Positions 1-5,672 of a stretch of 5,939 bases of DNA are shown here, one piece after another. The stretch's first letter is position 1; each line of letters begins with the position of its first letter. This DNA comes from Candidatus Dormiibacterota bacterium (GTDB taxonomy: Bacteria > Chloroflexota > Dormibacteria > UBA8260 > Bog-877), in the NCBI GenBank assembly GCA_003133485.1, contig PKXR01000158.1, forward strand, positions 305 to 6,243. The letters are read 5' to 3'. The position numbers were made by a program, and so were the translations under genes. The notes under the pieces were generated by a model that searched no databases, had not been told where the DNA came from, and worked only from the letters and a program-made list of their open reading frames with translations.

Positions 1-1472
1 AGGATGATCGGTGTGTTGCTCTGCAGCTGGCAGTTGACGCCCGCCGCGTTGTAGGTGAGTGTGCCGCCGCCGGCGTTGCCCTGCACCCGGATGTTGCCGT
101 GGGCCGAGTTGCCCAGGCCGGTGCCGCTGCCGCCGATGGTGACCTTGGCGGTGTTGTACTTAACCCGCAGGTTACCGCCGACCGTGTTGCCCGAGCACCC
201 TGAGCTACCTCCGATGAGCACCGGCGATCCATTGCTCTGGTACCGCACGTTTCCGCTCACGTTCGCGCTGCAGATGGTGCTTGGCGTCGAGCTGCTCCGC
301 AGCTGCTCAATCTTGAGGAAGCCGCCGATCAGCACAGGGCTCGAGGGAGTTCCATCGATGCAGATCGACCCTCCGCCGATGGCCTCCACGAACCCAGCCA
401 CGGATGTCCCAGGACCGATGCCGAGCACGGCGTTCGATGTCAGGACAAACTGGCCCACCTTCGTCCCCTGCAGCGAGACGGATCCGCCCAGTGACTCCAG
501 GTTGCCCGTGATGGTCCCACCGGTGGCGACGAACTGCCCGGCGGAATCCACCTGGATGTTGCCCTTGATGGTTCCGCCGTCGAGCCACACTGTGTGGCCA
601 TTGGCCACCACGTAGTTGCCGTTGTAGGTACCCGTGATAACCGTCGCCCCATTCGTGTTGCTGGAGCAGGATCCGATGGCCCCTCCACTCACCTGCTGGG
701 TCACCATGTTCGAAGTGCTGCCGCTGAAGTTGCCGTCGGTGTTGGTGTAGACGGCCGTGATCGAGTGGGTACCGGAGGACGCGTAAGTCACGAGGCAGGT
801 GGCGGTGCTTCCGTTGAAGGTCTGGGATCCCCCGGCACAGGTGATTGGAGTCAAGCCGTCGTCGAAGGCGACGCTTCCGGCCGGCGTACTTGTCTCGCTA
901 ATCGTGGGGGTCACAGTCGCGGTGTAGATGACCTGCTGCCCTAAGCTGGAGGGGTTCGGCGACGAAGTCAGAGCGGTGGTGGTGGAGTCGACATAGGTCG
1001 CAGTGCCGGTGAAGGCGAAGTTGAAGGTCGCACCCTCACAGCCGTCCTGGTTCCCGTTGTCGAGCCACTTAATAGGTACTGACGTGGCGGAGGTCCCGCT
1101 CGCGGGCACGGACAGTGATCCAGAGTATGTCCCGCCGCTGAATGCGACGGGGGAGACACTGCACGTGCTCGGAGCTGACGAGGTCACGCCGGAGATTCCC
1201 AGCGAAGTGACGTCGATGGGAACGGTGTTGGGGTTGCTCACCGTGTAGGTGAGGCAGCGCTGGACGCCTGGGTAGAGACGTTGCGTGGCTCCTGAGCATC
1301 CGGGGTACGCGGTGATTGCGCTGGTGATCGTGAATGTAGGAGGAAGCGGAGCGGTGAGATCCGTCGTAAGGCCCGCCGTGAGCCAGACCGCAGCCCCGAT
1401 CCCCAGGGCGAGAGCGACGATGCTCAATCGGCCCCACGCCCTTGGCTGCGGACGTGCGGTTCGGAAGCTCAC
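1..1472 (-). CDS. Secreted or anchored surface protein with Ig-like domain and beta-solenoid repeats (3' end outside window)
   Basis: The frame is open from a GTG at 1472 to the window edge: 490 complete codons with no stop, so the C-terminus is missing. The start is chosen because a GGGGGAG ribosome binding site (1478-1484) lies 5 nt upstream and the next residues form an export signal: basic residues (RTARPQPRAWGR) then a hydrophobic helix at about 17-34. Residues ~45-160 are a Thr/Ser-rich beta module with C59, C73, C104 and C145 and the motif WLDNGNQDGCEG (136-147). Residues ~163-262 resemble a bacterial Ig-like domain of the Big_3_5 kind (SSPNPSSLGQQVIYTATVTP, then GSVAFDDG). Residues ~270-490 are Gly/Asn-rich short repeats (IKGNIQV, ITGNLES, VSGNVRY, VGGNLRV, AHGNIRV) typical of a beta-solenoid, with some likeness to bactofilin-type polymer formers. 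Display outside the cell is inferred; the ligand or partner is unknown. A 33-codon ORF overlaps its start by 4 nt. Confidence 0.85.
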   Translation of the reverse strand, partial: MSFRTARPQPRAWGRLSIVALALGIGAAVWLTAGLTTDLTAPLPPTFTITSAITAYPGCSGATQRLYPGVQRCLTYTVSNPNTVPIDVTSLGISGVTSSAPSTCSVSPVAFSGGTYSGSLSVPASGTSATSVPIKWLDNGNQDGCEGATFNFAFTGTATYVDSTTTALTSSPNPSSLGQQVIYTATVTPTISETSTPAGSVAFDDGLTPITCAGGSQTFNGSTATCLVTYASSGTHSITAVYTNTDGNFSGSTSNMVTQQVSGGAIGSCSSNTNGATVITGTYNGNYVVANGHTVWLDGGTIKGNIQVDSAGQFVATGGTITGNLESLGGSVSLQGTKVGQFVLTSNAVLGIGPGTSVAGFVEAIGGGSICIDGTPSSPVLIGGFLKIEQLRSSSTPSTICSANVSGNVRYQSNGSPVLIGGSSGCSGNTVGGNLRVKYNTAKVTIGGSGTGLGNSAHGNIRVQGNAGGGTLTYNAAGVNCQLQSNTPII

Positions 1473-1570
1473 CGGCGCTCCCCCGCCTGAGAGGAAGTGA
1501 TCGCCCCGATCAGTCCGTGCCGACACGCCGAGCTTGGCGCTTCGGGTCTGGCCATCCGGCGATCTGACAT
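1469..1570 (-). CDS. Small 33-aa ORF translationally coupled to the surface protein
   Basis: An ATG at 1570 is preceded by AGGAGA (1575-1580), the best-placed Shine-Dalgarno in the window, with AGGAG 5 nt from the ATG. The frame runs 33 codons to a TGA at 1469-1471 that overlaps the GTG start of the downstream surface-protein gene (shared GTGA, 4 nt). The peptide is basic and polar (begins MSDRRMARPE, ends QAGERR), with one Cys and one His (ACRHG) and no clear membrane segment or known domain. The likely role is a leader ORF delivering ribosomes to the weaker GTG start, or a genuine small protein; the sequence cannot decide which. A chance ORF is possible, but a strong RBS together with an exact 4-nt overlap makes chance less likely. 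Confidence 0.5.
   Translation of the reverse strand: MSDRRMARPEAPSSACRHGLIGAITSSQAGERR
1478..1484 (-). promoter_or_regulatory. Ribosome binding site fixing the GTG start at 1472
   Basis: GGGGGAG on the minus strand sits 5 nt before the GTG. The frame stays open upstream to a TAG near 1589, and another in-frame GTG exists further up. This site and the signal sequence directly after the GTG favour 1472. Confidence 0.6.
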
Positions 1571-1672
1571 CGGCTCTCCTGATTCCCTAGTTACGAAAAC
1601 TGATGCAGCGAGCGCTGGCTCGCCGCGGTATGCGGTCGGTGCGGAGGGCGCAGCCGGTCTCGGGTCAGCCAG

Positions 1673-1700
1673 GGGGCAGCGGCGCGCGTGCCGCTGCCCC
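1673..1700 (-). terminator. Strong perfect hairpin, probable U-less terminator
   Basis: The arms GGGGCAGCGGC (1673-1683) and GCCGCTGCCCC (1690-1700) are perfect 11-bp complements around a 6-nt loop. No T-tract follows on either strand. It lies 132 nt past the stop of the secreted-protein gene at 1832 and about 100 nt before the small ORF, so it probably ends the upstream transcript. It could also act as an attenuator for the downstream pair. Stem-loops without U-tracts are common at gene ends in high-GC bacteria. Confidence 0.55.
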
Positions 1701-1777
1701 GGCTCTCCGGCCTAGTCGCAACTCCGTTCATGTGACGCGGTATCCGGCTGGACAAATCGTCGGGTCGGGGGCGGTCA

Positions 1778-1793
1778 GCCCGTTGCTACGGGC
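1778..1793 (-). terminator. Hairpin just past the frameshifted gene
   Basis: GCCCGT (1778-1783) and ACGGGC (1788-1793) are perfect 6-bp arms with a TGCT loop; a G-U pair can extend the stem on the minus-strand RNA. The hairpin starts about 39 nt after the stop at 1832. With the 1673-1700 hairpin it makes a tandem stem-loop arrangement. No U-tract follows. Confidence 0.4.
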
Positions 1794-1831
1794 CATCCCG
1801 CGCCTCCCCAGCCGATGCCAGCCTGGCCTTC

Positions 1832-2370
1832 TTAGCTTGCGTTTACCGTGATCGGCACGGTCACGCTCTCGCAGCTGTCTTGGTTAAGGCCGTTGTCCAC
1901 CAATTGGAGGGTGACGGTGCTCGTGTAGGCACCAGCCGGTCCTGGCGTAGTGCCGGCTTCGTCTATCCCGATGGTGTTCGTGTAGGCGTCGCCCACTGCC
2001 GCGCCATTGACCGAGAAGTCAGTAGCGACGCACGCCGGATCGGAGGCGGCATCCGTAACGCTGAAGCCAGGCGTGATCTCGATCACGGCCTGCGCCAGAT
2101 TCTCAGCCCCTGGGTTGGTGTTCGTGATCGTATAGCTGATTGTCTGGCTTGGTCCGGTGCCGATAGTCGTGACCGGGGAAAGGAGGGGGGTGCTCGCAGT
2201 GGTGGCGGTAACACCCCAGTTGCTCGCCGTGCCGGCCGTGCCCGCGCCGGTGTCCCCGTTCCTGTCGCCGTGAAGTAGGCGAAGGCCACCACGCTTCCCG
2301 CCGCGACGACCGCGACGGCCGACGCCATGGCGACCTTCTTCATCGTGATTCTGCCGAATGGATTCCGCAT
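1832..2370 (-). pseudogene. Small secreted SipW/TasA/camelysin-like protein, frame broken by one frameshift
   Basis: The start is ATG 2370, with AGGAG (2376-2380) 5 nt upstream. The first frame gives MRNPFGRITM, then a KK plus hydrophobic signal (~11-32) ending AFAYFTATGTG, the pattern seen at the export/cleavage site of SipW-dependent TasA/camelysin-type proteins. After about residue 39 this frame turns into Arg/Pro-rich sequence and stops at 2083. The continuing protein is in another frame: GAGTAGTASNWGVTATTAS, then a beta-rich Thr/Ser module with ISYTITNTNPGAENLAQ, ending at TAA 1832 after LVDNGLNQDSCESVTVPI. Adding one base to the GGGG run (plus strand CCCC, 2254-2257), or removing one AC of the adjacent ACAC, restores a single reading frame of about 178-179 aa. 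It may be a true frameshift, a sequencing error or, less likely, programmed or phase-variable. The stop of the first frame overlaps a GTG (2084-2086) in the second frame, but without a good RBS. Confidence 0.75.
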
Positions 2371-2375
2371 GTAAG

Positions 2376-2380
2376 CTCCT
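2376..2380 (-). promoter_or_regulatory. Ribosome binding site fixing ATG 2370
   Basis: AGGAG on the minus strand lies 5 nt before the ATG at 2370. The frame extends further upstream and a second in-frame ATG lies at 2343 (MKKVAM), but only 2370 has a strong Shine-Dalgarno. No convincing -35/-10 pair was found directly upstream. Confidence 0.6.
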
Positions 2381-2495
2381 AATTCGTTTTCCGTTTCATC
2401 GAATTGGGCGTCGGGTTCGCCACTCGCTCCCCCCAGGCCAGGCGACCACATCTGCGGCCTGAGGTTCTTCGCATCGCCCTAAGTTGTCGGGTTAT

Positions 2496-2615
2496 GACCC
2501 CGCAAGCGGAGTCTCAGTTGACGCGGATCAGGCCCAGCGGGCCTCTCAGCCCCAGGTACCAGCGCCGCAGCTCCGCGCCCAGCGCGGCCGGACAAGCCCC
2601 CAGGGGTCTACCTGG
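2496..2615 (-). other. Hairpin-dense segment, possible structured leader RNA
   Basis: Four short hairpins follow one another: GACCCCGC/GCGGAGTC (2496-2513; on the minus-strand RNA one U-G pair and a CUUG tetraloop), AGGCCC/GGGCCT (2530-2544, perfect, 3-nt loop), CCGCGC/GCGCGG (2573-2587, perfect, 3-nt loop) and CCAGG/CCTGG (2600-2615). The mismatch in the first hairpin becomes a wobble only in minus-strand RNA, which points to the strand of the downstream secreted-protein gene. The segment lies 126-245 nt before that gene's start. It matches no riboswitch family that I can confirm, and at this GC content some of the hairpins are expected by chance. Confidence 0.35.
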
Positions 2616-2705
2616 AGTCCCACCCTCGTAGGAACCGCTTAGCTCTCCCGTGCCTCCTCCTGTGTGCGCCCTACCGTTCACGGCTCAGCCGTCCCCTAGC
2701 CAAGT

Positions 2706-2720
2706 GTCACGAAGCGTGAC
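2706..2720. repeat. Inverted repeat GTCACG-AAG-CGTGAC, possible operator
   Basis: Perfect 6-bp arms flank a 3-bp spacer. Further half-sites lie close by: GTGAC at 2726-2730, 10 bp (one helical turn) after the GTGAC at 2716-2720, and GTCAC at 2758-2762. Same-face spacing is typical of regulator binding sites. It is about 340 bp upstream of the secreted-protein start, far for a classical operator unless transcription begins nearby. No regulator gene is in the window. Confidence 0.3.
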
Positions 2721-3049
2721 GGTATGTGACTGTCCCGTCAAGAGGACTCACGGTCTTGTCACACAACTCTTGGGGGCCCAACTCAGGCCCATGACCGAAA
2801 CGAGCCCTTCGACCGCGTCGGTCCTGCCCCGGGCCCCATCTCTGCCAGGGCCGATCCCCAGTTCAGCCGCATCTCAGAGCAGGCCCCCACCGCAGGCGAA
2901 CTGGTATGAGGGCAATCCGGGCGGTGGAGGGGCCACCAGTCCCTGCGCCCCGGGTCCCCAGGCCCTTGACACGATCCCGGCGCCATCCGTTCTGGACCGC
3001 CCCCAGGTCGTCACCGGACGTGGTCACCACAGGAGTCGAGCCGTGGGGC

Positions 3050-3087
3050 GACCACCTCACCGGGGGCTCCGCCAGTTAGGGGTGGTC
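3050..3087 (-). terminator. Probable stem-loop terminator of the MFS transporter gene
   Basis: GACCACC (3050-3056) and GGTGGTC (3081-3087) form perfect 7-bp arms. Inside them ACTGG/CCGGT pair on the minus-strand RNA through a U-G wobble, while the plus strand would have a C-A mismatch, so the fold favours minus-strand transcripts. It begins about 63 nt after the transporter stop at 3150 and has no U-tract. Confidence 0.4.
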
Positions 3088-3149
3088 TTCTCTCCCAGCG
3101 CTACTTGACGTTCTGACTCACCGTGCGCTGGTCCAAAGTGTGAGCTCTC

Positions 3150-4583
3150 TCAGATCGAGGCAGTCGTCAGGTCTTGAGGCTGGGTCACACTCGGAGACAA
3201 CTCCGCCTGGTCGTCCGTCTCGCCGGCGAGATCCTCAAGTGAGCGGCCGGATGGTTCGGGCAGGAGACGGGTCAGGAGCAGACCGATGCCGGCAGTGCCA
3301 GCGGCGATGGTCATGACGCCGGCAAGTCCGAGGCTGCCGTTGACCAGCGGGAAGGTCAGGGTTCCCACGAACGCTCCAATCTTGGCGAGGCCCGCCGAGA
3401 TGCCGTGCCCGGTGGTGCGGGCCGAGACCGGGTACAACTCGCTGGCCATGAGGAAGGTCGTCGTGTTGGGGCCGAACTCCGTGAAGAAGTAGCTGATCCC
3501 GTAGATCAAAAGGAAGGGCACGATCAGAGTGGTCAGCCCGGGGATTACCCCGATGGCCAGAAAGGCGGAGCCCATCACCGCGAAGCCGATGAACTGCAGC
3601 CGTCGGTGGCCGATCCGGTCCACCGTCATAAAGGCCAGCAGGTAACCCGGAGCAGCCGCCACGGTGAAGATTAAGAGGGCAATCGCGGTATCGGTTATCA
3701 GGCTGGCGTGGGGCGCTACGGCCTTCAGGATCAAGGGCGTGGAGATGGTGTTGCCGTAGAAGGCGTAGTCGAACATGAACCAGCACCCTGCTGTGCCCAA
3801 GAGCAGCGTCAGGTAGCGAGGGTTGGAGAGGAACTGGCGCAGCCCGAGCTTGATCTGCCGGCTGGCCAGCTGGGTCCCGGCGTCAACCACGCCCCGGGTG
3901 TAGCGGCGCATCGCGACTGCCGCGTCGGCCGCCCGGCCTTGGACCTGGGCCACATAGCGAGGGGACTCGGGCAGGGTCCGGCGGAGGTAGATCACGGCCA
4001 GCGCGGGGATTGCCCCCAGCCCCAGCATCAGCCTCCAGGCAATGTCGTGGTTTACCCCCAAACCGAGGATCACCAGCGCCACCAAGGGTCCGGCGATCAG
4101 CCCCAGGGCCTGCATGGAGAAGACCATGCTCACCAGCCGGCCGCGGTTCTTGCGATTGGCGTACTCGCTCATCAGCACCGCACTCACGGGGTAGTCGCCC
4201 CCAATCCCGATGCCCAGGACAAACCGCCAGGCGATCAGCCACTCCAAGTTGGGGGCCAGCGCGCTGCCCACCGCGGCGACTGCCATGATCGCCGCCTCCA
4301 AGCCGTAGATCTTCTTGCGGCCGAAGATGTCCGCAATTCGACCGAAGACCGTGGACCCAACAAAGGCCGCCAGCAGAGCGGTGCTCCCCACCAGACCGAT
4401 CACGATCGCCGAGGGATGGTATTCGACCTTGATCAAGGCCAGAGCGGTACCGATGATGAACAGGTCGTACGCATCGGTGAAAAATCCCGTGCCCGCAGTG
4501 AGCACTGCTCGCAGATGAAAGCGACTCATCGGCGCCTCGTCGAGGGCCTCGATCACCCCCCTGGCGACGGTCGTCTGCGACAC
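3150..4583 (-). CDS. MFS transporter, inorganic phosphate:H+ symporter (PHS) type
   Basis: This 477-aa inner-membrane protein of about 12 helices has normal PHS length. It probably imports phosphate with protons. Visible motifs are GFFTDAYDLF (33-42), the MFS loop motif GRIADIFGRKK (81-91), the PHS hallmark GIGIGGDYPVSAVLMSE (124-140), PESPRY (205-210), DRIGHRR (322-328) and FTEFGPNTTTFLMASELYP (367-385). From memory of the fungal PiPT structure, its phosphate-site Tyr, Gln, Trp, Asp, Tyr and Asn match Y131, Q158, W268, D272, Y276 and N373, including the Y-to-Q spacing of 27 and the W-x3-D-x3-Y spacing. A polar tail of about 35 aa ends the protein. The start at GTG 4583 lacks a clear RBS; ATG 4529 (residue 19) has GAGG 5 nt upstream, but family members usually carry extra residues before SRFHLRAVL. 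Phosphate is inferred; aromatic acids or sugars are less likely. Confidence 0.88.
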   Translation of the reverse strand: MSQTTVARGVIEALDEAPMSRFHLRAVLTAGTGFFTDAYDLFIIGTALALIKVEYHPSAIVIGLVGSTALLAAFVGSTVFGRIADIFGRKKIYGLEAAIMAVAAVGSALAPNLEWLIAWRFVLGIGIGGDYPVSAVLMSEYANRKNRGRLVSMVFSMQALGLIAGPLVALVILGLGVNHDIAWRLMLGLGAIPALAVIYLRRTLPESPRYVAQVQGRAADAAVAMRRYTRGVVDAGTQLASRQIKLGLRQFLSNPRYLTLLLGTAGCWFMFDYAFYGNTISTPLILKAVAPHASLITDTAIALLIFTVAAAPGYLLAFMTVDRIGHRRLQFIGFAVMGSAFLAIGVIPGLTTLIVPFLLIYGISYFFTEFGPNTTTFLMASELYPVSARTTGHGISAGLAKIGAFVGTLTFPLVNGSLGLAGVMTIAAGTAGIGLLLTRLLPEPSGRSLEDLAGETDDQAELSPSVTQPQDLTTASI

Positions 4584-4749
4584 GGGTCCAGTCTTTTAGG
4601 AGGGGGATTAAGAATCGGTTAAGGGAACCAGCGGGAGGAGCGGCGGGGTCCCCAGTCCAGACGGGGCGCCGGCGATCTCGGTGGCACTCCCAGCTGGAGA
4701 CGGGCTGGGGGTGGTCGGCGGAGCAAATGAGATCTGGGCCGGGGCCCGG
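4584..4749 (-). promoter_or_regulatory. Transporter upstream region with 11-bp spaced CTTAA direct repeats
   Basis: On the minus strand CTTAA occurs twice exactly 11 bp apart (plus-strand TTAAG at 4608-4612 and 4619-4623), and a looser CCTAAAA follows nearer the start. They lie 25-40 nt upstream of the GTG at 4583 in an otherwise GC-rich gap. An 11-bp repeat period is the spacing of PhoP/PhoB boxes, but the bases do not match a PHO box I can state with confidence. They may equally be AT-rich promoter (-10) sequence. No clean -35/-10 pair was identified. Confidence 0.25.
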
Positions 4750-5622
4750 TCAGCCCACGTCACCGTGACGCCGCGGTTGGAGGCACGGGCGCTGTAGGAC
4801 GGCGTCCTTCCCGCGCAGGATCCTGCCACCTGTCGCGGAGATCAGTCGGGCAGCTTCCGGCCCGCCCCCCGACCAGGTCGCCACATATCCGAAGCTGTAG
4901 CGGGAGCTGTCGACCCCGAACTCCTGGCAGACGAGGTAGGCGACACTCTCCGCCTCCAGTTCGGCGAGCGCCCTGGAGTCGCGGAAATCGGGCCCGTGCA
5001 ACACCGCGTGGGCCAGCTCGTGGGCCAGGGTCTTGAGCTTGTGGGCTGCGGACAGCTCCTGCCGGACCCGGATCCGGCGGAGGGCATGCGAGCAATCCCC
5101 GTTCCGGCTGCCCCAGAGAGAGGTGAACTGGACCTGGAAGTCCAGCTCCAGGGCCCGCTGCGCCAGCCGGGCCAGCTCAGCTCCCAACCCCTCCCCCGCC
5201 AGGGTCCTCACCGGCTGGGGCAGATCCACTCCATCGGTCTGACTGAGGTCGAAGACGCGAGCAACCCGAAAGCCCAGGTGCGCCGGCGGCGTCTCATCCT
5301 CGCCGCCGGCGGCTTCCCGCACCGCGAGACAGGGCGCCAAAATCCTGATCGCCCGCTCGCCTTGGCGGACCTGGCGGCCCAGAGTCAGCCAGCCTCGGTA
5401 CCCGGCAACCCAGGTGGCGTCCGGTCGCTGCCTCAAGATCAGGACCTGATTCTGAAAACTGTACCGGTGGAACTGGCGGCTCGTCGTGAGCCAGGTCGCC
5501 CAGGCCGTCGACGAGGTCAGCTCCAGCACCCCCTGGGTCAGCTGGTTCAACAGCTCGGTCTTGGTCTGACCGGCGTCGGCCGAAGCCGGCGCGTCCGGGC
5601 CAGGCGGGAATGTGACGGCCAC
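4750..5622 (-). CDS. ArdC-like protein with zincin metallopeptidase domain
   Basis: A 290-aa cytosolic protein. Residues ~22-100 resemble the ArdC N-terminal ssDNA-binding domain (RQFHRYSFQNQVLILRQRPD at 49-68, WVAGYRGWLTLGR, then QGERAIRILAP). Residues ~140-270 form a zincin-like domain with HELAHAVLH (201-209; H201 and H205 as zinc ligands, E202 catalytic) and AELEAESVAYLVC (220-232), which should supply the third ligand (E223 or E225). YSFGYVATWSGG follows. Plasmid ArdC is an antirestriction protein; chromosomal members of this shape are common in high-GC Gram-positives and their role is not settled. The start is GTG 5622: a TAG lies three codons upstream in frame, so it cannot be longer, although no clear Shine-Dalgarno is visible. 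The upstream ATP-grasp gene ends 50 nt away. The active site looks intact. The Arg-rich C-terminus is short and unremarkable. Confidence 0.82.
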   Translation of the reverse strand: MAVTFPPGPDAPASADAGQTKTELLNQLTQGVLELTSSTAWATWLTTSRQFHRYSFQNQVLILRQRPDATWVAGYRGWLTLGRQVRQGERAIRILAPCLAVREAAGGEDETPPAHLGFRVARVFDLSQTDGVDLPQPVRTLAGEGLGAELARLAQRALELDFQVQFTSLWGSRNGDCSHALRRIRVRQELSAAHKLKTLAHELAHAVLHGPDFRDSRALAELEAESVAYLVCQEFGVDSSRYSFGYVATWSGGGPEAARLISATGGRILRGKDAVLQRPCLQPRRHGDVG

Positions 5623-5632
5623 GACCAGCTAG

Positions 5633-5661
5633 TCCGGCCAGCGATCGGCACCGGGGCCGGA
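5633..5661 (-). terminator. Inverted repeat between the ATP-grasp and ArdC-like genes
   Basis: TCCGGCC (5633-5639) and GGCCGGA (5655-5661) are perfect 7-bp arms around a 15-nt loop, starting about 11 nt after the upstream stop codon. No U-tract follows. It fills most of the 50-nt gap, so it may end the ATP-grasp transcript or lower read-through into the ArdC-like gene. Confidence 0.4.
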
Positions 5662-5672
5662 GGCCGCTGCGG

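Larger units (their letters stand above)
2371..3149. other. Long intergenic region without a convincing gene
   Basis: About 780 bp separate the phosphate-type transporter from the secreted-protein gene. ORFs exist in several frames on both strands, but none has a good ribosome binding site joined to a recognisable protein; they read as Pro/Arg/Gly/Ser-rich shadow translations. What the region does hold is hairpins at 2496-2615, an inverted repeat at 2706-2720, GGT/ACC-type inverted repeats at 3006-3087 and a probable terminator at 3050-3087. On the minus strand there is an AGGAGGAGG near 2650, but no start codon at a usable distance. Confidence 0.6.

Noticed and set aside
55..615. 186-aa plus-strand ORF
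   Set aside because: It is antisense to the repeat region of the surface protein. Its Pro/Leu/Thr-rich content is what the reverse of Gly/Asn/Ser repeats yields, and no plausible start site was found.
1588..1593. TAACTA as a -10 box (minus strand) for the small ORF and surface protein
   Set aside because: No -35-like hexamer lies 16-18 bp upstream, so the match is not better than chance.
2520..2560. Possible TPP riboswitch on the minus strand (GGGGCTGAGAGG followed by CCTGATCCGCGTCA)
   Set aside because: These two stretches resemble the conserved CUGAGA and CCUGAUCCGGGUCAU elements. However, the spacing between them is too short, the 5' P1/P2 strand is not found upstream, and the CCGG-type stem after the second element is missing. 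No thiamine gene is nearby.
2650..3108. 152-aa plus-strand ORF in the long gene-free region
   Set aside because: It has no good ribosome binding site, no recognisable domain, and Pro/Ser/Arg-rich low-information sequence. A 57-codon alternative frame from an ATG near 2907 is equally unsupported.
3708..4622. 304-aa plus-strand ORF
   Set aside because: It is antisense to the well-supported MFS transporter. It is Gln/Gly/His-rich and resembles no protein; it is a shadow of codon bias.
4608..4829. 73-aa minus-strand ORF overlapping the end of the ArdC-like gene
   Set aside because: It overlaps the real gene in another frame, is Pro/Ala/Ser-rich with no RBS, and the ArdC-like protein already reaches a normal C-terminus, so a frameshifted tail is not needed.
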